From G965212025 sp965215765 (GTDB lineage: Bacteria; Pseudomonadota; Gammaproteobacteria; Poriferisulfidales; Oxydemutatoraceae), in NCBI GenBank assembly GCA_965215765.1, contig OZ244118.1, positions 682,001 to 746,000 of the forward strand: a DNA stretch of 64,000 nucleotides, given 5' to 3'. Positions 17,303-26,387 of this stretch are shown here, piece after piece (within the stretch, counting starts at the first letter, position 1; each line of letters begins with the position of its first letter). Position numbers and translations under genes: made by a program. A model generated the notes under the pieces. It saw nothing but the letters and a program-made list of their open reading frames with translations. It made no database searches and had not been told where the DNA came from.

Positions 17303-17827
17303 ATGGAATTTAATTTAGCTCCTCTTGTTGTATGGCTACACGTCCTGTTCGGTATCACCTGGATAGGACTGCTGTACTACTTCAATTTTGTGCAAGTCCC
17401 TGCAGTTGGTGCGGCACTTGCCGATAAAGGCGGCCCCGGTCCGGCTGGAATCAACAAGTATGTGGCTCCACGGGCACTGGCCTGGTTCAGGTATTCGGCT
17501 TTGCTGACCTGGCTGAGTGGGGCAATGGCACTGGAGGCGTTGTGGCCGGGTGGAGGCTTTGTAGGGGCTTTTACCTTTTCCGAGGTGCCAGGTCCGGTGT
17601 TGGGAGTGGGAGCCTGGCTTGGGACGATTATGCTTCTCAATGTCTGGGGACTGATCTGGCCAAACCAGAAAAAGATCCTGGGGCTGGGCGGCACCAATGC
17701 CACAGACGCAGAAAAAGCCAAAGCCAAAAGAATTGCATTGATGGCATCGCGGACGAACACCTTGCTTTCGATCCCCATGGTCATGTGCATGATTGGTGGC
17801 GGCGTAGGCCACGGCTTGCCTTTCTAG
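17303..17827 (+). CDS. PuuD-like integral membrane protein (urate hydroxylase membrane-domain family)
   Basis: A 174-residue protein with about four membrane helices (residues ~5-30, 60-85, 98-125, 150-170). The pattern WLHVLFGITWIGLLYYFNF followed by LLNVWGLIWPNQKKIL matches the membrane domain of PuuD-type proteins, which in full-length forms carry a C-terminal cytochrome c. That domain is absent here, so urate oxidation is not implied. Start at 17303 is set by GGAGG at 17291-17295; an in-frame ATG at 17297 is too close to it. It follows the 25-residue peptide and precedes argD by 89 bp. Confidence 0.65.
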   Translation: MEFNLAPLVVWLHVLFGITWIGLLYYFNFVQVPAVGAALADKGGPGPAGINKYVAPRALAWFRYSALLTWLSGAMALEALWPGGGFVGAFTFSEVPGPVLGVGAWLGTIMLLNVWGLIWPNQKKILGLGGTNATDAEKAKAKRIALMASRTNTLLSIPMVMCMIGGGVGHGLPF

Positions 17828-17916
17828 TCACCCCACTTTTTAAGCGAAGCTGATTTTTCCAGCCGACGGCAGACCAACTGTGTTGCTCGGCTACCCACCC
17901 CTTTTGATACAAGGCC

Positions 17917-19101
17917 ATGCGGCGTACGAGTCTTTTTCAGAACTACCGGAGACTGCCTGTCGCCTTTATTAAGGGCGAAGGTGCCTGGCTTTGGGACACG
18001 GCTGGCAGAAAATATCTTGATGCACTGTCCGGTGTTGCGGTCTGTTCCCTGGGTCACGCTCACCCGGCAGTCGTCAGCGCACTGTGTACGCAGTCAAAGA
18101 AGCTGATCCACACATCCAATCTTTACGAAATATCGGCACAAGAGCAGCTCGGGCAACAACTGACCGCCATTGCCGGGATGGCAGTCGCGTTTTTCTGCAA
18201 TTCAGGAACTGAAGCGAACGAGGCCGCAATCAAGCTGGCAAGGTTGGTCGCGCTGGAGCGTGGCAATAAAAACCCGGTCATCATTACCATGGATGGTGCT
18301 TTTCATGGCAGAACTTTTGGTGCCTTCAGCGCCGCCAACCCGGGTAATTCCGAGTACGGTCCTTTGTTGCCAGGCTTCCACACAGTGCCCTTTCAGGACA
18401 TCGCGGCATTACGAGACGCGGGTGAAAAAATTCCCGGTGTCTGTGCGGTGATGCTGGAACCCGTGCAGGGTGAAGGAGGCGTGAGACCGGCATCCGATGA
18501 TTATTTACGCGAGGTTCGCTCGCTTTGTGATGAGCAGGGCTGGCTGATGATATTGGATGAAGTGCAAACCGGCGTTGGCAGAACGGGTGCCTGGTATTGC
18601 TTCCAGCACAGTGGCATCAAGCCGGATGTCTTGTGTACTGCCAAAGCCTTGGGTAACGGGGTTCCTATAGGTGCCTGTCTGGCGAGCCGTGAGCTTGCCA
18701 AGTCTGTATCTCCGGGAAAGCACGGCTCAACTTTTGGCGGGAACCCCTTGTGTTGTGCCGTTGCGAGCGCTGTGTTGCAAGCCATCATGGACTCCGGGCT
18801 GCTGGCACGTGCGCGTGAAGTCGGCGCGAGAATCCTTGAGCGGCTGACGCAACTGCAAAAGGAAGTTCGGTGTATCAGGGATGTTCGCGGGCGCGGCATG
18901 ATGATCGGCATTGAGCTTTCCCGACCTTGTGGTGAACTGGTGCAAGAGGCTTTGGACGAAGGGCTTTTGATCAATGTGACTGCGACGAATGTCGTACGCT
19001 TGCTGCCGCCCCTGATTATCAGTGACGAGCAGGTGGATTTGCTTCTGGAAAAACTGCATTTTCTGCTGAAAAGATTTGATGACACGGAGACTACGACATG
19101 A
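17917..19101 (+). CDS. argD: Acetylornithine aminotransferase
   Basis: A 394-residue class III PLP aminotransferase of arginine biosynthesis, converting N-acetylglutamate semialdehyde to N-acetylornithine. Motifs: NSGTEANEAAIKLAR, MDGAFHGRTFG, ILDEVQTGVGRTG, the PLP lysine in CTAKALGNGVPIGA, and HGSTFGGNPL. Length is typical. ArgD versus succinylornithine transaminase cannot be decided by sequence alone, but the 4-bp overlap with argF supports arginine synthesis. Confidence 0.93.
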   Translation: MRRTSLFQNYRRLPVAFIKGEGAWLWDTAGRKYLDALSGVAVCSLGHAHPAVVSALCTQSKKLIHTSNLYEISAQEQLGQQLTAIAGMAVAFFCNSGTEANEAAIKLARLVALERGNKNPVIITMDGAFHGRTFGAFSAANPGNSEYGPLLPGFHTVPFQDIAALRDAGEKIPGVCAVMLEPVQGEGGVRPASDDYLREVRSLCDEQGWLMILDEVQTGVGRTGAWYCFQHSGIKPDVLCTAKALGNGVPIGACLASRELAKSVSPGKHGSTFGGNPLCCAVASAVLQAIMDSGLLARAREVGARILERLTQLQKEVRCIRDVRGRGMMIGIELSRPCGELVQEALDEGLLINVTATNVVRLLPPLIISDEQVDLLLEKLHFLLKRFDDTETTT

Positions 19102-20027
19102 GAACCATGCGGCATTTTCTTACTTTGGGTGATTTGCACCCACACGAACTGGAGACACTTTTTTCTACCGCGACTCATTTGAAAAGACCCCCCCCCGGGG
19201 TTCAGGTGCTACAGCCTCTTGTCGGTCGGCACCTGGTGATGTTGTTTGAAAAATCTTCAACCAGGACGCGAGTTTCTTTCGAAATTGCCATGCATGCTTT
19301 GGGTGGTAACCTGACTTTCCTGAGACAGGAAGACAGCCAAGTGGGGCGAGGCGAAACCTTGGCAGACACGGCACGTGTGCTTTCCCAAATGGCAGATGTT
19401 TTGGTCATACGGACTTCGAGCCAAGAGCGGGTTGAGCAACTGGCAGAATATTCAGACATCCCGGTCATCAACGGGCTCAGCGACCGTCATCATCCTTGTC
19501 AACTTCTGGCTGACGTGTTCACGTACCAAGAATTACGCGGTTCGATTAAAAACCGCAAAGTGGCATGGCTCGGAGATGGAAATAACGTCTGTAATTCGTA
19601 CGTGGAGGCGGCGCAGATTTTTGGCTTTCATTTGCACATAGCCTGTCCGGAAAACCACGAGTCATCCCTGGAGTTTTCCGAAGGCGGGAACGGTCGTGTA
19701 GAGATCACGCGTGACCCCGTGGAGGCGGCTCGCGATGCTGATCTGGTGGTAACAGACACTTGGATGAGCATGGGAGACGAAGCGGAAAAAGAGGCGCGCA
19801 TGCAAGCGTTTGCACCCTATCAAGTGAATGCGCAGATCATGAAATACGCCAAGGCGGACGCATTGTTTATGCACTGCCTGCCAGCGCATCGAGGGTTTGA
19901 GGTTAGTGATGAAGTGCTTGATGGCCCGCAAAGTGCCGCTTGGCAAGAAGCAGGAAACCGCTTGCACACCCAGAAAGCGCTATTGCACCTTCTGTTTGAA
20001 CTAAACGCTTCTCCCGACACTTCATAA
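19098..20027 (+). CDS. argF: Ornithine carbamoyltransferase
   Basis: A 309-residue enzyme making citrulline from ornithine and carbamoyl phosphate. Carbamoyl-phosphate loop SSTRTRVSFE, HPCQ within DRHHPCQLLAD, ornithine loop motif HCLPAHRGFEV and DTWMSMGDE are all present. The start overlaps the argD stop (ATGA). A run of nine C followed by four G at 19188-19200 encodes KRPPPG near residue 30 and could be slippage-prone. The gene is intact as read. Confidence 0.95.
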   Translation: MRTMRHFLTLGDLHPHELETLFSTATHLKRPPPGVQVLQPLVGRHLVMLFEKSSTRTRVSFEIAMHALGGNLTFLRQEDSQVGRGETLADTARVLSQMADVLVIRTSSQERVEQLAEYSDIPVINGLSDRHHPCQLLADVFTYQELRGSIKNRKVAWLGDGNNVCNSYVEAAQIFGFHLHIACPENHESSLEFSEGGNGRVEITRDPVEAARDADLVVTDTWMSMGDEAEKEARMQAFAPYQVNAQIMKYAKADALFMHCLPAHRGFEVSDEVLDGPQSAAWQEAGNRLHTQKALLHLLFELNASPDTS

Positions 20028-20259
20028 GCTTCCTGCCAGGGGAGGGGGCATGTTCCCCAAAATGGCTCACCGTCCGGCTTTATCTAGACTCGGTTCACGG
20101 GTACAGGCATCAACATGATGTGCAAATGACGCGTGAAAGCAGCAACGGGCTCCAATCCTGGAGCGGCATCCGTTGAGCGTTCGTGGGGTCGGCAAGGCCT
20201 GAGATGAAAGCTGACCGGACGGCAAGGTACAGGGTGCGGTTCCGGAGTGCGGTTCCGGA

Positions 20260-21093
20260 GCTTGTCTGGAATCAGTGTCTGTTTGCCGAACGGATGAGCG
20301 CGAGAACATCAGCGGTGTGCTCTGCTGTGCCGGAAACAGAAAAACGCGACAGACGCGTCATTTTTTTTACCCAGAGCATTTGGCGTTTTGCAAGCTGCAT
20401 GGTGGCCGTGACAGCTTTTTCGCGCATGGTTTCACGGGAGCACTCCCCGCAGAGGTATTTCCAGGCTTGCCGGTAGCCGAGGCGTTCATCTGGTTGGACG
20501 GCAAGGGACAGGGTGTGGTTCCGGAGTGCGGTTCCGGGTTCTGTCTGGGATCAGCGTGTGTTTGCCGAACGGATGAGCGCGAGAACATCAGCAGTGTGCA
20601 CTGCTGTGCCGGAAACGGAAAAACGTGACAGACGCATCATTTTCTTTACCCAGAGCATTTGGCGTTTTGCAAGCTGCATGGTGGCCGTGACAGCTTTTTC
20701 GCGCATGGTTTCACGGGAGTACTCCCCGCAGATGTATTTCCAGACTTGCCGGTAGCCGACGGCATTCATCTGGTTGGGCGGCAAGGAACAGGGTGCGGTT
20801 CCGGAGCTTGTCTGGAATCAGTGTGTGTTTGCCGAACGGATGAGCGCGAGAACATCAGCGGTGTGCTCCGCTGTGTCGGAAACGGAAAAACGTGACAGAC
20901 GCGTCATTTTTTTTACCCAGAGCATTTGGCGTTTTGCAAGCTGCATGGTGGCCGTGACAGCTTTTTCGCGCATGGTTTCACGGGAGCACTCCCCGCAGAG
21001 GTATTTCCAGACTTGCCGGTAGCCGACGGGATTCATTTGGCCGGGGGACGGCAGAGGCAAGGAGCAGGGGGCGGCTCCGGAGCTTGTCTGGAA
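20260..21093 (-). repeat. Three extra ~275-bp copies of the miaA 3' end
   Basis: Downstream of miaA the last ~70 codons (from GYRQVWKYLCGE to SANRH or variants) recur three times with stops at 20272, 20551 and 20818, the real stop being 21094; spacings are 279, 267 and 276 bp. Between copies lie short variable G-rich linkers (for example GGTGCGGTTCCGGAG). The copies differ from each other by scattered substitutions. None has an evident start signal. From 20028 to 20259, between argF and the first copy, I see no gene. Confidence 0.93.
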
Positions 21094-22044
21094 TCAGTGT
21101 CTGTTTGCCGAACGGATGAGCGCGAGAACATCAGCGGTGTGCTCTGCTGTGCCGGAAACAGAAAAACGCGACAGACGCGTCATTTTTTTTACCCAGAGCA
21201 TTTGGCGTTTTGCAAGCTGCATGGTGGCCGTGACAGCTTTTTCGCGCATGGTTTCACGGGAGTACTCCCCGCAGAGGTATTTCCAGACTTGCCGGTAGCC
21301 GACGGCACGAATTGCCGGGGTTTCACGCGTGAGGTCGCCGCGCAATATCAGGTGGCAGACTTCGTCAATCAACCCGCTTTGCAACATCTGCTCAAAACGT
21401 GTGCCCAAGGCGGCGTGCTTCACGTCCCGGTCGGAAAACTCCAGTAAGATTTTCAGCTTCGGCGCAACTGTTTCGTATCCCTTTCTTCCTTGTCCTTTGA
21501 ATCTGCTGATGGGGATGCCGCACTGGAAATACACCTCCAGTGCACGTTTGATTCTTTGGCTGTCGTTCGGATGTAGCGAGGCAGCCGTTTCCGGATCTCT
21601 CCAGAGCAAAACCCGGTAAAGCTTATCAATGCCGTGTTGAACGACGAGCGCCTCGATTCTTTTTCTGATTTCCTCGTTGCTTGCGGGCATTCTGTCGATC
21701 CCATACTCTAGTGCGTGAAAATAGAACATGGTACCGCCGACCAGCAATGGCAGTTTCTTTCTTTCTTGCACCTGACGTATGAGGCGAACAGCGTCCGCGC
21801 AGAACTCCCCCGCTGAGTAGCAGCGCGCCGGGTCGATAAAATTGACCAAGTGGTAGGGGACAGCTCCGCATTGTTCAGGTGTCGGGACGGCAGTGCCGAT
21901 TTTCATGTCCCGGTAAACCATGGTGGAATCAACACTGATGATTTCGCATGGCAGTTGTTTGGAGATATTCAATGCGAGTTCGGTTTTGCCAACGCCCGTA
22001 GATCCCAGGATGAAAACGGGCTGGTAGTGACGGCTAGCAGGCAT
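21094..22044 (-). CDS. miaA: tRNA dimethylallyltransferase
   Basis: A 316-residue enzyme adding dimethylallyl to A37 of tRNAs reading UNN codons. P-loop GSTGVGKTELALNI near the N-terminus, then ISVDSTMVYRDMKIGTA, VGGTMFYFHALEYGI, HPNDSQRIKRALEVY and AVGYRQVWKYL. Start at 22044 (MPASRHYQPVF); the frame is open five codons further. Order mutL-miaA is classical in gammaproteobacteria, but here the two are separated by a 2.3-kb repeat array. Both ends of the gene have been copied into neighbouring arrays. Confidence 0.95.
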   Translation of the reverse strand: MPASRHYQPVFILGSTGVGKTELALNISKQLPCEIISVDSTMVYRDMKIGTAVPTPEQCGAVPYHLVNFIDPARCYSAGEFCADAVRLIRQVQERKKLPLLVGGTMFYFHALEYGIDRMPASNEEIRKRIEALVVQHGIDKLYRVLLWRDPETAASLHPNDSQRIKRALEVYFQCGIPISRFKGQGRKGYETVAPKLKILLEFSDRDVKHAALGTRFEQMLQSGLIDEVCHLILRGDLTRETPAIRAVGYRQVWKYLCGEYSRETMREKAVTATMQLAKRQMLWVKKMTRLSRFSVSGTAEHTADVLALIRSANRH

Positions 22045-22463
22045 TGTTCGGCATATCAAGGCATGTTGCTTTGACAGAGGTGTCCTGACTTTTTGGCACT
22101 TTCGGTCGGCGAGGGGACTTGGTGAGAAGCATGCAAAGCTTCCAACTCATGGGTCTTCCAGGGATCATCCGAAGAAGCCTGCATTGTTCGGCATATCAAG
22201 GCATGTTGCTTTGGCAGAGGTGTCCTGACTTTTTGGCAGTTGTTTGGCGATATTCAACGCGAGTTCGGTTTTGCCAACGCACGTAGACCCTAGGATGAAA
22301 ACGGGCTGGTAGTGATGGCTAGCAGGCATTGTTCGGCATATCAAGGCATGTTGCTTTGACAGAGGTGTCCAGACTTTTTGGCAGTTGTTTGGCGATATTC
22401 AACGCGAGTTCGGTTTTGCCAACGCACGTAGACCCTAGGATGAAAACGGGCTGGTAGTGATGG

Positions 22464-23180
22464 CTAGCAGGCATTGTTCGGCATATCAAGGCATGTTGCT
22501 TTGGCAGAGATGTCCAGACTTTTTGGCACTTTCGGTTGTGGTTGAGGGGACTTGGCGAGAAGCATGCAAAGCCACCAGTTCATGAGTCTTCCAGGGATCA
22601 TCCGAAGAAGTTCGGTCTCGTACCGCTGTTTCTCGACTCGTGAATCCGGAGCTACCTGCACATTCGTATCAGCAGTGGCGAGTGACAGTGTTTCCCGGTC
22701 TCGGCCTGACCGGTTCAGCTTCCTTGGTTGTGCCTTCAAGCAGGCATTGTTCGGCATATCAAGGCATGTTGCTTTGACAGAGGTGTCCAGATTTTTTGGC
22801 ACCTTCGGTTGTGGGCGGGGAGACTTGGCAAGAAGCATGCAAAGCCACCAGTTCATGGGTCTTCCAAGGGTCACCCGAAGGAATTCGGTCTCGTACCGCT
22901 GTTTCTCGACTCGTGAATCCGGAACTATCTGCGCATTCGCATCAGCAGTAGCGAGTGACTGTGTTTCCCGGTCTCGGCCTGACCGGTTCAGCTTCCATGG
23001 TCGTGCCTTCAAGCAGGCATTGTTCGGCATATCAAGGCATGTTGCTTTGACAGAGGTGTCCAGACTTTTTGGCAGTTGTTTGGTGACATTCAATGCGAGT
23101 CCAGTTTTGCCAACGCCCGTAGACCCCAGGATGAAAACGGGCTGGTAGTGATGGCTAGCAGGCATTGTTCGGCATATCAA
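22464..23180 (-). CDS. Second open frame through the array: MiaA fragment plus two ~90-residue repeats
   Basis: A 238-codon frame with the same structure as its upstream neighbour: MPASHHYQPVF, GSTGVGKTGLALNVTKQLP and then two repeats beginning SLDTSVKATCLDMPNNACLK. The P-loop fragment differs at several residues from MiaA (R6H, E to G, I to V). Status as a protein is doubtful for the same reasons. Confidence 0.22.
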   Translation of the reverse strand: MICRTMPASHHYQPVFILGSTGVGKTGLALNVTKQLPKSLDTSVKATCLDMPNNACLKARPWKLNRSGRDRETQSLATADANAQIVPDSRVEKQRYETEFLRVTLGRPMNWWLCMLLAKSPRPQPKVPKNLDTSVKATCLDMPNNACLKAQPRKLNRSGRDRETLSLATADTNVQVAPDSRVEKQRYETELLRMIPGRLMNWWLCMLLAKSPQPQPKVPKSLDISAKATCLDMPNNAC

Positions 23181-24207
23181 GACATGTTGCTTTGATAGAG
23201 GTGTCCAGACTTTTTGGCACCTTCGGTCGGCGAGGGGACTTGGCGAGAAGCATGCAAAGCCACCAGTTCACGGGTCTTCCAGGGATCACCCGAAGAAGCT
23301 CGGTCTCGTACCGTTGTTTCTCGACTCGTGAATCCGGAGCTACCTGCACATTCGCATCAGCAGTAGCGAGTGACAGTGTTTCCCGGTCTCGGCCTGACCG
23401 GTTCAGCTTCCATGGTCGTGCCTTCAAGCAGGCATTGTTCGGCATATCAAGGCATGTTGCTTTGGCAGAGGTGTCCTGACTTTTTGGCACCTTCGGTCGG
23501 CGAGGGGACTTGGCGAGAAGCATGCAAAGCCACCAGTTCACGGGTCTTCCAGGGATCACCCGAAGAAGCTCGGCCTCGTACCGTTGTTTCTCGACTCGTG
23601 AATCCGGAGCTACCTGCACATTCGCGTCAGCAGTGGCGAGTGACTGTGTTTCCCGGTCCCGGCCTGACCGGTTCAGCTTCCATGGTCGTGCCTTCAAGCA
23701 GGCATTGCTCGGTATATCAAGGCATGTTGCTTTGATAGAGGTGTCCAGACTTTTTGGCACCTTCGGTTGTGGGCGAGGGGACTTGGCGAGAAGCATGCAA
23801 AGCCACCAGTTCATGAGTCTTCCAGGGATCATCCGAAGAAGCTCGGTCTCGTACCGCTGTTTCTCGACTCGTGAATCCGGAGCTACCTGCGCATTCGAAT
23901 CAGCAGTAGCGAGTGACAGTGTTTCCCGGTCTCGGCCTGACCGGTTCAGCTTCCATGGTCGTGCCTTCAAGCAGGCATTGTTCGGCATATCAAGGCATGT
24001 TGCTTTGACGGAGGTGTCCTGACTTTTTGGCAGTTGTTTGGCGATATTCAATGCGAGTTCGGTTTTGCCAACGCCCGTAGACCCCAGGATGAAAACGGGC
24101 TGGTAGTGACGGCTAGCAGGCATTGCTCGGCATATCAAGGCATGTTGCTTTGACGGAGGTGTCCTGACTTTTTGGCAGTTTCGGTTGTGGGCGGGGGGAC
24201 TTGGCAA
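23155..24207 (-). CDS. Long open frame through the array: MiaA P-loop fragment plus three ~90-residue repeats
   Basis: A 350-codon frame reads a MiaA-like N-terminus (MPASRHYQPVF, GSTGVGKTELALNIAKQLP) directly into repeats of about 90 residues (SLDTSVKATCLDMPNNACLK, then RSGRDRETLSLATADANVQ, RVEKQRYETELL, WWLCMLLAKSP). The frame stays open because the long unit is 270 bp, a multiple of three, and lacks stops in this frame. Whether it is made is unknown. Unequal conservation between copies does not obviously favour protein-level selection. I list it as an open frame, not a confirmed gene. Confidence 0.25.
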   Translation of the reverse strand: MPSPPAHNRNCQKVRTPPSKQHALICRAMPASRHYQPVFILGSTGVGKTELALNIAKQLPKSQDTSVKATCLDMPNNACLKARPWKLNRSGRDRETLSLATADSNAQVAPDSRVEKQRYETELLRMIPGRLMNWWLCMLLAKSPRPQPKVPKSLDTSIKATCLDIPSNACLKARPWKLNRSGRDRETQSLATADANVQVAPDSRVEKQRYEAELLRVIPGRPVNWWLCMLLAKSPRRPKVPKSQDTSAKATCLDMPNNACLKARPWKLNRSGRDRETLSLATADANVQVAPDSRVEKQRYETELLRVIPGRPVNWWLCMLLAKSPRRPKVPKSLDTSIKATCLDMPNNAC

Positions 24208-24403
24208 GAAGCATGCAAAGCCACCAACTCATGAGTCTTCCAGGGATCACCCGAAGAAGCTCGGCCTCGTACCGCTGTTTCTCGACTCGTGAATCCGGAG
24301 CTACCTGCACATTCGCATCAGCAGTGGAGAGTGACAGTGTTTCCCGGTCTCGGCCTGACCGGTTCAGCTTCCATGGTTGTGCCTTCAAGCAGGCTTTAAT
24401 GTG

Positions 24404-26254
24404 TCAACGCCCTCTGAGGAACAGCTTGTTCAGTTCTGCAATATCCATCTGTGTCCAGGTTGGTCTGCCATGATTGCATTGGCCGCTCCGCTCGGTACTT
24501 TCTATCTCACGCAAGATGGTATTCATTTCGTCGCGATTCAGGCTGCGGTTGGCACGAACAGCACCGTGGCAAGCCATGGTAGAGAGTATTTGGTCTTTAC
24601 GCGCCGTGACCGTGGTGCTCCCATCGTTGGCCGAATAATCACTGAGCACATCCCGCAAGAGTTGTTCGGAGTCAGTATGTGCGGACAGCAAGACCGGCAT
24701 TTCTCTGATGGTGACCATATCTTCACCCGTGCGGTCGACCCGCAAGCCGAGTGCCTGGAGATCCTCCTGTCTGTTTTCGCACAGCTCAGCTTCCGCCTCG
24801 CTTAGCTGAACAGAGATGGGCATGAGCAGAGTCTGCGACACAATTCCGGTGCCGTGATGATCCCGCTTGAGCTTCTCGTACACGATACGCTCGTGGGCGG
24901 CGTGCATGTCCACCAGGATCATGCCGTTTTTATTCTGCGCCACGATAAAAATCCCATGGAGTTGGCACAAGGCAAAGCCCAAAGGCAGCTCCACGGCGGC
25001 TTCGTCTCTTGCCGGTGCAGGTGTGTGTGCAGCAGTCGCCAGGGAATCCCGCGGAGCAGGAGACTTAGCGAATTTGTGCGTGGTCGGAAAGCGGCTGGCT
25101 TCGAGCGCCTTTTGCAGGAGCGGGCTGGTAAACGACGTTTTGCCGGACAGGCGCGGCGGGGTTGACCATGCCCTTTGTGATTGGTGTGAGGGGTGTGAGG
25201 GGGTGCCTGATGCAGCGAGTTTTTGTTTCGAGTCAATCAACTGTTCGGGCGAAGTGCAGGCAATGGCCTCAGTCAAAGTTTTTTGCACGAAGCTGAAAAT
25301 GCCTTTTTGATCATGAAAACGCACCTCAAGCTTTGCCGGATGCACGTTGACATCGACTTCATTGGGCGGGACTTCCAAGTAAAGCACGCAGCAGGGAAAT
25401 CGGCGTTGGTAGACCACGTCCTCAAAAGCGGTCTTCAGTGCATACGAAAGCGTGCGGCTTTGTACCGGACGACGGTTGACCAGGAAATACTGCATATCAC
25501 CCTGGGAGCGCGAAATGCTTGGCAAGCCCAGCCAGCCACTCAGCTTCAACCCATGCGCCGACCGCTCAAACCAGATGGACTGCTCTGCAAACCGTGTGCC
25601 AAGCACCTTTCCGGCTCGCGAGCGCTCCTCATCCCGATCATGTGCCGGAGCCAGGCTGGCAAGCTTTTTCCACTGATGCTCCAGAGAGAATGCCACTCTC
25701 GGATGAGCCAAGGCGAAGCACCGGAACCACTTTTGCGTGTGACCCAACTCGGTACGGGGGGACTTCAGAAACTTCCTTCTGCCAGGCACACAATAAAACA
25801 AGTCACTTACCGATACCGTGGTTCCCAAAGGATGCGTGGTTGGCTGCGGATCGGCGGAAACCCCGGGTGCCGAGGCGTGCAATTCCCAAGCCGTTTCGCC
25901 AGTAGCGGTCCGCGTGTTGATGGAAAAACGTGAGACCGAGGCAATGCTTGGCAACGCTTCTCCACGGAAGCCAAAACTGTCTACGCACTCCAAGTCGCTG
26001 AGGTGGGAGATTTTGCTGGTAGCATGACGATCCAAGGCCAGCACCAACTCCTCCCGTGCGATGCCATGTCCGTTATCCCTGACACGAATCTCGTCCAAGC
26101 CGCCATTGCGAACCGATATCGCGACATCGCTAGCCCCGGCATCCAAGCTGTTTTCCACCAGCTCTTTGACGACGAGTGCGGGTCTCTCGACGACCTCGCC
26201 CGCCGCAATCTGGTTGACCAAAGAGAGAGGCAGCTTGCGAATTTTTGTGGTCAT
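24404..26254 (-). CDS. mutL: DNA mismatch repair protein MutL
   Basis: A 616-residue MutL. GHL ATPase motifs: IAAGEVVERPALVVKELVEN, VRDNGHGIA, DSFGFRGEALPSIA, and VDVNVHPAKLEVRF at about residue 310. The C-terminal domain carries DMHAAHERIVYE, which fits the endonuclease motif DxHAxxExxxxE with M instead of Q, plus ACHGAVRANRSL and CNHGRPT. This suggests an endonuclease-type MutL as in Pseudomonas rather than the MutH-dependent enterobacterial type. The stop is about 10 bp from the repeat array. Confidence 0.94.
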   Translation of the reverse strand: MTTKIRKLPLSLVNQIAAGEVVERPALVVKELVENSLDAGASDVAISVRNGGLDEIRVRDNGHGIAREELVLALDRHATSKISHLSDLECVDSFGFRGEALPSIASVSRFSINTRTATGETAWELHASAPGVSADPQPTTHPLGTTVSVSDLFYCVPGRRKFLKSPRTELGHTQKWFRCFALAHPRVAFSLEHQWKKLASLAPAHDRDEERSRAGKVLGTRFAEQSIWFERSAHGLKLSGWLGLPSISRSQGDMQYFLVNRRPVQSRTLSYALKTAFEDVVYQRRFPCCVLYLEVPPNEVDVNVHPAKLEVRFHDQKGIFSFVQKTLTEAIACTSPEQLIDSKQKLAASGTPSHPSHQSQRAWSTPPRLSGKTSFTSPLLQKALEASRFPTTHKFAKSPAPRDSLATAAHTPAPARDEAAVELPLGFALCQLHGIFIVAQNKNGMILVDMHAAHERIVYEKLKRDHHGTGIVSQTLLMPISVQLSEAEAELCENRQEDLQALGLRVDRTGEDMVTIREMPVLLSAHTDSEQLLRDVLSDYSANDGSTTVTARKDQILSTMACHGAVRANRSLNRDEMNTILREIESTERSGQCNHGRPTWTQMDIAELNKLFLRGR

Positions 26255-26387
26255 TGTCTCGGGGCTCAGGCTTGTCGAACAGGGAAGTATCGGGTTTTCA
26301 TCATGGCAAGCAACTCATACATACGTCGAATTTCAGAGTCCTTTAGCATGAGTCGGCAGATTATGATTGCCTGTCGGAAGAGAAGCC

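Larger units (their letters stand above)
22045..24403 (-). repeat. Composite tandem array between mutL and miaA built of ~145-bp and ~270-bp units
   Basis: The boundary CAGGCATTGTTCGGCATATC recurs near 22039, 22178, 22324, 22470, 22740, 23014, 23159, 23429, 23699, 23973, 24117 and, degenerate, 24389. The ~145-bp unit (ending at 22324, 22470, 23159, 24117) contains the first ~30 codons of miaA with the P-loop. The ~270-bp unit contains other DNA (TCTCGACTCGTGAATCCGGA, GGTCTCGGCCTGACCGG) found nowhere else in the window. The first interval is a shortened long unit. In gene direction, starting from mutL, the order is long, short, long, long, long, short, long, long, short, short, shortened long, miaA. 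Confidence 0.92.

Noticed and set aside
20028..20259. Terminator between argF and the miaA repeats
   Set aside because: GGGG-CATGTT-CCCC near 20045 has only a 4-bp stem and no T-run.
22045..24403. CRISPR-like regular repeats
   Set aside because: Units are 145-270 bp of similar sequence throughout, with no short repeat alternating with unique spacers and no cas genes.
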